Below are positions 1 to 64,000 of a stretch of DNA of 64,000 bases, piece after piece (positions within the stretch are counted from its first letter, which is position 1; every line of letters begins with the position of its first letter). This DNA is from Pisaster brevispinus (Eukaryota; Echinodermata; Asteroidea; Forcipulatida; Asteriidae). A program made the position numbers and the translations under genes. Under the pieces are notes generated by a model. It was not told where the DNA came from. It did no database searches and worked only from the letters and a program-made list of their open reading frames with translations. Location of the stretch: the NCBI GenBank assembly GCA_023634235.1, contig JAMKCF010000011.1, positions 19,330,027 through 19,394,026 of the forward strand, given 5' to 3'.

Positions 1-58462
<58,462 letters not shown>

Positions 58463-59331
58463 AGTGTAGCCTCCAGTTTTCCATTGAGGGTCATGTACAC
58501 TATCTGATCCAGGAGGCTACATCAGAGACTAACCTCAGCCTGATGTACTATGGATGGGCTGCATACATGTAGAGTGTAACCTCCCTCTATCCATTGAGGG
58601 TCATGTTCACTATCTGATCCAGGAGGCTACATCAGAGACTAACCTCAGCCTGATGTACTATGGATGGGCAGCATACATGTAGAGTGTAGCCTCCAGTTAT
58701 CCGTTGAGGGTCATGTACACTATCTGATCCAGGAGGCTACATCAGAGACTAACCTCAGCCTGATGTACTATGGATGGGCAGCATACATGTAGAGTGTAGC
58801 CTCCAGTTATCCGTTGAGGGTCATGTACACTATCTGATCCAGGAGGCTACATCAGAGACTAACCTCAGCCTGATGTACCAGGGATGGGCAGCATACATGT
58901 AGAGTGTAGCCTCCAGTTATCCATTGAGGGTCATGTACACTATCTGATCCAGGAGGCTACATCAGAGACTAACCTCAGCCTGATGTACTATGGATGGGCG
59001 GCATACATGTAGAGTGTAGCCTCCAGTTATTGTTTGAGGGTCATGTACACTATCTGATCCAGGAGGCTACATCAGAGACTAACCTCAGCCTGATGTACTA
59101 TGGATGGGCTGCATACATGTAGAGTGTAGCCTCCAGTTATCCATTGAGGGTCATGTACACTATCTGATCCAGGAGGCTACATCAGAGACTAACCTCAGCC
59201 TGATGTACTATGGATGGGCGGCATACATGTAGAGTGTAGCCTCCAGTTATCCGTTGAGGGTCATGTACACTATCTCACTGATCTAGGACGTACCATGGAT
59301 GGGCTGCATACATGAGGAAAGTATAGGGCCA

Positions 59332-60640
59332 TGTCGTCAGCTCAGGACTACAAGGTCAGTAGTGCAGTTTGTACGGGTTTCATCAACTTGCTTCTGCGCA
59401 TTTTGGAGCTCCAACAAGTAATCCAACAATCAGAGGTACTGTTTGTGTGTGTGCAGTCATTGTATGCCACACGCATTTGAAGTAGAAAAATGTGAAACCC
59501 TATTTTTGTATTATTTTGAAGTGCCGACTGTTACCGATTTGCAAGCTGTTGGTCTTACTCTTTGTCTTGACAGCTCTCAATAGCGTTGTTTCAAATGACC
59601 CGTAGCTGTCTACTTACACATAATCCATATTGACCCAATTCAGCTGCCGTCATCATCACAATTATCTCGGTTGTGCCATTTTGGGTGTCAGCGTCCCTGT
59701 GTGTTATACAGTGTAGTGTGCATTTTAACCCTTAAATGTGTTTACCCCCCTGACTATACGCAACTGCTAGGGTAATAGTTCCTACCACACCATAAAGGTA
59801 TATTTTAAAATATTTTCTGTGCATTTCCCCAACAATTTTTACATCCAAGTGACTTCTTTACGTGCCCAGCTATTATCTAGAACTATTTGAGTCCTTTAGT
59901 TACCCAGTAATTGATTCTTTCCCCTAATTAGCCAAGCTCTAATTACCTAAGCAATGCCCCGGACTTTACCCCGACAAGCCAATATTTACTACTACACCAT
60001 CCAATATATATTTCGAAATATTCCTTTAAAAAAATAGATATATTCTGGGGTCTCCCCCCTACTTATATATGTGTAATGGTCCATTTTAGGACATCACTGA
60101 ATTTGACTCCCCCAGGTCATTAAACTTTACAGATATGGCTTAATTAATCATTGTGTGGTATGATCAATTGGACCTTTACCTCATTTAAGGGTTTTAAGTG
60201 TTGCAGTGTTTACATGCTGACCATAATTTGTATGTGCAGTTTGACTCCCAAAAGGGCGGGCATGGCTGAGAGTAGGCAACTTGTTGTGACGTTGGCGGGA
60301 GGGATCAATAATTCATCATTCTATATGATGTAATGATACTGGTTAACTTTTAGCATACTTAACACAAGCCAGTCCAATGTTTTCACGATTTCATCTTGCC
60401 CATTTCAGTCATATAAAAAAAGCTGTAACCATAAGTTGTTCCAATAATTCATCCGTGACATCATGCAATCACTCGGCCTGGAACGCAAGCATGTAGCCTT
60501 TTTGCTCCCAGACGTCTACCTGAAGATCTTGGCCCTCAGGAAAAATCTGACAAATTGCGATGAAATGGCCTGAGAAATCGATGAAAGCCTAGACACCATA
60601 CGTACATGTAGGTCAGTCCGTGTACTCAATAAAATCGTCG
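59332..60640. other. Region downstream of ATR, UTR or intergenic
   Basis: No coding homology on either strand. Candidate poly(A) signals for ATR are ATTAAA at 60119-60124 and AATAAA at 60628-60633; neither is distinctive. AT-rich, with repeated phrases such as TCCAATATATATTTCG. Confidence 0.35.
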
Positions 60641-60845
60641 CGTCAGTGCAAAAACGTTGTTTCTCGATTTTTGCTAAAATGTTGTATCTCGCCAAAAAAA
60701 ATGGTCCGTGCAAAAACGTTGCATCTCGGCACAGATTTGTTTTGTTTGTACATCCTGGCTATTTTAACGAGATACGTTTTTTAAACAAACTTGCACATAT
60801 TGCGTAAAAGTACTGTTTTAGGGGATATGTTTTTGCACTGACACA
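60641..60845. mobile_element. TIR element GTCAGTGCAAAAACG type
   Basis: GTCAGTGCAAAAACGTTG at left, TGTTTTTGCACTGAC at right; AAAACGTTG motif occurs again internally. Confidence 0.72.
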
Positions 60846-60869
60846 ACGAAATGTTCCCACTTTTCACCA

Positions 60870-61740
60870 AAGACCAAATATGCCTGGATTTTCATTTTCT
60901 CGTAGACTTAAGACCATTTATCACTTGACTTATGATAGTTTCTTTGAGTGTACATATTGTATTATTTGGTATGAAGTATTCAAAATAGACTGGAACTGCA
61001 GACAAGGTGATGGTCTTTGCCCGTATTCATTTCTTTTGTGTGTAGACGTTCTTGAAATAATTTAAGCAGGGCCCAATTTGATGGATCTGCTTACCGTGGA
61101 ACTCGCGCTTCCTGCCCAATAGAATTATGTGCTTTTACAGAGCCCCGTAAGCGCAGAATTCCGGTGTGTAGAGATATGAAATTGGCCCCTGGTAAAGAGT
61201 TTCAATTGCCTCAATATGCCAACGACAAATGTTTTATTTCTTGATGGTTCGGAAAAAAAATCTAGGCTTTCTGCATTTCACATTCCATTTAATACATCCG
61301 GACTTGAAGTTAATGTAGATAAAAAACCAATGTGCCTTGGATTGGTTCAAAGATTAACCACTTTCATTTGGGGATGACTTCATTGGTATTCAGGCATGTT
61401 TTCTATATTGGGATAGTTTTTTTATGTCTTTTACCCCAAAAGGAAACTGTTGTTTTATAAGTTAATTTCTTAAATCAAGTATGATATTCTTCCCACTTTG
61501 TTTTGTTTTGTTTTTTTTTCTTCTTTTTTCTGCCCCTGGGAATTTTTTTTTCCACAAATTATGATAAAATAGCCTGGAAAGTTTTTTAAATCCTACACTA
61601 TTTGTACATGTAGGTCAGCCCCACATTTTTCCATTGAGCAAATGTCATTCCTGTTGGAAATTTAAGATTTTGGAGGAAGGATCTACACAGAGACATTCGA
61701 GCTTCCTCTCTTCGGAGATCGTTTGTATTTCTGATTTGTT
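60870..61740 (+). pseudogene. Broken LINE reverse transcriptase
   Basis: Retains RT motifs: RQGDGLCPYSFLLCVDVLEI, then after an inserted TIR element LPQYANDK where the family has YADD, then SGLEVNVDKK. The usual catalytic second Asp position reads Asn, and there are stops and frameshifts. It is interrupted by the element at 61069-61190. The style resembles L1/Tx1-like non-LTR elements; clade not certain. Confidence 0.75.
61069..61190. mobile_element. Short palindromic element inserted in the LINE relic
   Basis: Ends GGGCCCAATTTGATGG and ATGAAATTGGCCCC are inverted. Internal GGAACTCGCGCTTCC / GTAAGCGCAGAATTCC also fold. Related to 10859-10978. Confidence 0.7.
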
Positions 61741-61954
61741 TTAACTTAACCATATGTTAATTTCTTGATATATAACTTTCTTTCAGTTAATTCTGAGGTA
61801 AATCGGAGAAAGGGCGTTTTCGAGGCCGTACAAATGGCAAGACTTACCCCTTGCAGTTTATTCAAAAATTGACCGAACATTGTTTATTTCCAAATCGCTC
61901 GATTATTTAAAATCTACACAATCAGTTTCCCCTACGGTTTATTACTTAATATGT
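61741..61954. other. Unassigned stretch between LINE relic and SINE-B
   Basis: AT-rich with no recognised feature. - strand AATAAA-type hexamers at about 61883-61888 could serve ZCCHC9 if the nearer one in SINE-B is not used. Confidence 0.3.
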
Positions 61955-62220
61955 TCAATAAAAAGCTGCATCCCCTTAAGGTGATGCCTAGCGGATGCCG
62001 CTTCCCAGGTTGTATCGTGAACTTGGGTGTGGTCCCTGGCTACACGGCAGGTAACGATTGCATGGCTTCTGACTGGCACCCCCGAACAAAGATATTGACA
62101 AATAGGAAGACCGCCAACATTATGGCTAGATTCAATTGGTAGAGCACCGACATGTTAATCTGGAGGTCGCAAGTTCAAATCCTACTCTTGTCAATTTTTC
62201 TTTATTTAATCCAAAATTAT
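61955..62220 (+). mobile_element. SINE-B, forward, between ATR and ZCCHC9
   Basis: GCATCCCCTTAAGGTGATGC, TTCCCAGGTTGTATCGTGAA, CTGACTGGCACCCCCGAACA, damaged head GGCTAGATTCAATTGGTAGA, CAAGTTCAAATCCTACTC. On the - strand its tail gives an AATAAA at 62206-62201, ~130 bases past the ZCCHC9 stop. Confidence 0.88.
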
Positions 62221-62337
62221 CTAAATATTTTGCTATGCAAAATTGTTGGTTGAAATCGTTCCCTGACAGGTCCTGAGTAGACCGCAGACAGTGGACAATA
62301 TCCATAACTGGGCGATGGAATGTTTCAAATCATTTGC

Positions 62338-62474
62338 TCAAAACTTGACAACTTTGGGCGTTTTCTTGGTGGGAGGTCTCTGCGCTGTCGGCTTTGGTTT
62401 CATATCATCATAATCTGCATCAGCACTCCAGCCGGCTGTGCTAGCCAGCGTGGGGATGGTAGTTTCTTCTGGAT
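62338..62474 (-). CDS. ZCCHC9: ZCCHC9 last exon
   Basis: Acceptor TGTACAG on the - strand. Encodes PEETTIPTLASTAGWSADAD, YDDMKPKPTAQRPPTKKTPK and VVKF then TGA (62338-62340). The Trp-Ser-Ala-Asp and KVVxF end fit the human C-terminus; the middle is not conserved. Confidence 0.93.
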
Positions 62475-63879
62475 CTGTACATGAGAAATAGAAATGGGGT
62501 GTCATGTGGCCGAGTGGTTTAGAGCATCGAATTCAAGTTTCGATGGTTAAGTCATCGGGGTGTGGGTTCGAATCCCGGTCATGACACTTGTGTCCTTGAG
62601 CAAGATACTTTACTATAATTGCTTCTCTTCACCCAGGGGTATAAATGGGTACCTGCGAGGGTAGTGGTTGATATTGTGTTTGAAAAGCCTTCGGAGCGCC
62701 ATGGCAGCCCGGGCTGTATACTCCCCAGGGAGCTGAGAAAGATTACAGGAATGTTATTGGCCCAATGACCAGGGCACTATTGTAAAGAGCTTAGAGAATT
62801 AAGTGTTAATTATTATGCGCTATATAAATCGAAAGTTATATTATTATATTATTATAAATCAGAAACAAAACTTTATAAACCGACTTTATTTCTGGGCATA
62901 TTAAAGGGACCGTGTCGGCAGGATCAAAGAAGGCCTGTGGCTGTACATGGAGTTATGAACTCTCACACAGTTATTGCACGCGCACGCAGTTCATAGATGC
63001 GATACGGAGGGAGGGCGCACGTGTGCAGTAACTGGGTGAGAGTTCATAACTCCATGTACAGCCACAGGCCTGCAGCGATCATGATGACACAGCCTCTTAA
63101 AAAATGTCATCGAGTGTTTCAGTTTTGACCATGCCACCTTGCTCACAAAAAAAGATTGAGCTTGTACATTGCAGGGCATTCCTGGAAGGCAAGATAATGC
63201 ATTGGTCACTTGAGAAATTGTATACCGCAATTACAAAAATGAGATCAATATTGTAAAAATGACAGCTGAACAAGTTTCGAAACGTTCCCGCCTTCTTCAT
63301 ATCAAAAGTGTATTTAAAAAAACAGCGCATTTTCAATGAATTTTTTTTTTTTTTTACCTCCATACATCTGTGTACATTTCGTGCCTGCAGTCCAGGCTCC
63401 GTTTCTCTCTTGTATGCATGTGATGTCACAGTTCACATGGTCTACGGGTCATGTGATCTGGAGGGTTGCTACGCTAACTGCACTAACCTTGGACCATGTG
63501 ACATAGTAACACTGGATGTAGTCTGTGGCATTCACATTCAGCATTCACTTGTGAGGGAACAAGGCAATGTACCAGACAGCATTCAAATCTAACTCGCAAA
63601 CGGCTTGCCGTGACTCATAATGTAATAAATTGAGTTGAATCAAATTGAGCTTTTGATTATTCGGGGTTGCTGCGGTATAAAATATTTAAAAAACCTACAA
63701 AGATGGGTCCTTACCGTGTTCTTCTCTGAGGTCTGGGCAGTTCAGGCTCCTATGTTCCACTGAGCCACATCGTTTGCATCCTCCACCCATTGGATAAAGT
63801 CCACGAGGATTGTCGGGGCAGCTCTTTGACAGGTGCCCCGCCTCTTGGCATATGTAACACTTGGCGAAAGGGAATTCTC
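62338..63879 (-). CDS. ZCCHC9: ZCCHC9, zinc finger CCHC-domain protein 9, last two coding exons
   Basis: On the - strand, exon 63879-63715 joins exon 62474-62338 in phase (CAC G | AT gives His-Asp). The product ends in TGA. EFPFAKCYICQEAGHLSKSC then PDNPRGLYPMGGGCKRCGSV matches the last two CCHC knuckles of human ZCCHC9 (EFPFAKCFVCGEMGHLSRSC); the C-terminal KTPKVVKF matches human KIPKVVNF. Both knuckles have the CX2CX4HX4C spacing, expected to bind Zn and RNA. The human protein is nuclear/nucleolar and little studied. About 99 C-terminal residues are here; the earlier exons with the first knuckles lie beyond 64000. It is convergent with ATR. Confidence 0.95.
62497..62852 (+). mobile_element. 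SINE-A, forward, full length, in ZCCHC9 last intron
   Basis: GTCATGTGGCCGAGTGGTTT, GTGTGGGTTCGAATCCCGGT, AATGGGTACCTGCGAGGG, CCTTCGGAGCGCC, TACTCCCCAGGGAGCTGAG, TATATTATTATATTATTAT tail. Starts 23 bases from the ZCCHC9 terminal exon; antisense to that gene. Confidence 0.92.
62931..63071. mobile_element. Foldback element in ZCCHC9 last intron
   Basis: AGGCCTGTGGCTGTACATGG AG..TTATGAACTCT on the left is mirrored by AGAGTTCATAACTCC ... CCACAGGCCT on the right, arms ~34 bp. Confidence 0.85.
63080..63714. other. ZCCHC9 last intron, right part, nothing recognised
   Basis: No repeat identified beyond short AT-rich runs. A frame on + includes CDLEGCYANCTNLGPCDIVT, which I do not recognise as part of any family; it is antisense to ZCCHC9 and probably chance. 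Confidence 0.35.
63715..63879 (-). CDS. ZCCHC9: ZCCHC9 penultimate exon (two CCHC knuckles)
   Basis: 165 bp; acceptor GTTGCAG (63885-63880 side) and donor GTAAGG on the - strand. Encodes CYICQEAGHLSKSC and CKRCGSVEHRSLNC, then PDLREEH. Two bases at the start complete a codon from the previous exon (Gly expected, as in human GEFPFAKC). Confidence 0.95.
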
Positions 63880-63885
63880 CTGCAA

Positions 63886-64000
63886 CGGTAAATAATGGAC
63901 CCTTATTGCATTGACGCTATCTTAGAGGTTTTAAAAACGATGACGAAACAATCGAAACGTACAGATTTGCACGAGCGGCCAAAGAATTGGCCAATTAACA
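63886..64000. other. ZCCHC9 upstream intron (partial)
   Basis: Between the penultimate-exon acceptor and the window edge; no further ZCCHC9 exon is visible here. Confidence 0.5.

Noticed and set aside
59340..62280. A third gene between ATR and ZCCHC9
   Set aside because: Only LINE RT motifs with stops, foldbacks and a SINE are seen; no other coding similarity.
62497..62580. tRNA-Leu-like gene and similar tRNA-like heads elsewhere
   Set aside because: The cloverleaf is imperfect and each is followed by the common SINE body and tail; they are SINE promoters, not tRNA genes.
63308..63592. 94-codon frame with several cysteines antisense to ZCCHC9
   Set aside because: No known domain spacing, no splice or start context; likely chance.

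Overview
This is eukaryotic genomic DNA: split genes with GT-AG introns, tRNA-derived SINEs, LINE remnants and many foldback or terminal-inverted-repeat (TIR) elements. Two genes are recognisable. The first is ATR, the PIKK-family DNA-damage checkpoint kinase, on the + strand. It fills 1-58462 and enters the window already in its coding region, at about human residue 190. I could trace 56 exons whose phases all fit. They total 7521 coding bases, or 2506 residues plus a stop, and run to the FATC terminus and TAG at 58460-58462. The second gene is ZCCHC9, a CCHC zinc-knuckle protein, on the - strand. Its last two coding exons are at 63715-63879 and 62338-62474, so it converges tail-to-tail on ATR. 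Protein similarity and repeat style suggest a marine invertebrate deuterostome, probably an echinoderm. That placement is inference.

Layout: exons 1-27 (1-25783) encode the helical HEAT solenoid, with the UME region around exons 19-22. Exons 28-42 (26468-42282) encode the FAT domain. Exons 43-46 lead into the kinase. Exons 47-54 (46497-54581) encode the PI3K-like kinase catalytic domain, with the ATP-binding Lys, the GDRHGEN catalytic loop and the DFN activation loop all present. Exon 55 and the start of exon 56 encode the regulatory PRD segment, and the end of exon 56 encodes FATC. From 59332 to 62337 there is an intergenic or UTR stretch with a broken LINE reverse transcriptase, foldback elements and a SINE.

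Introns are packed with mobile DNA. Names used here: SINE-A (tRNA-Leu-like head), SINE-B (TAGCTCAGTTGGTAGAG head), SINE-C (GGTGGTCTAGTTGGTAAGA head). Also present are LINE 3' ends, a piggyBac-like TTAA element, a pogo/Tc1-like TA element with a SINE inside it, five copies of a palindromic GGGCCCAATTTCATAG element, and related hairpin elements.

The most unusual signal is local tandem duplication that takes in exon ends of ATR itself. The FATC-coding end of the last exon is repeated in eight intact 110-bp units plus a ninth damaged one (58361-59331). The 3' end of exon 14, with its splice donor, is repeated four times (11191-11575). A 54-bp duplication abuts the acceptor of exon 27. A 3-kb array of 45-bp units fills intron 26.
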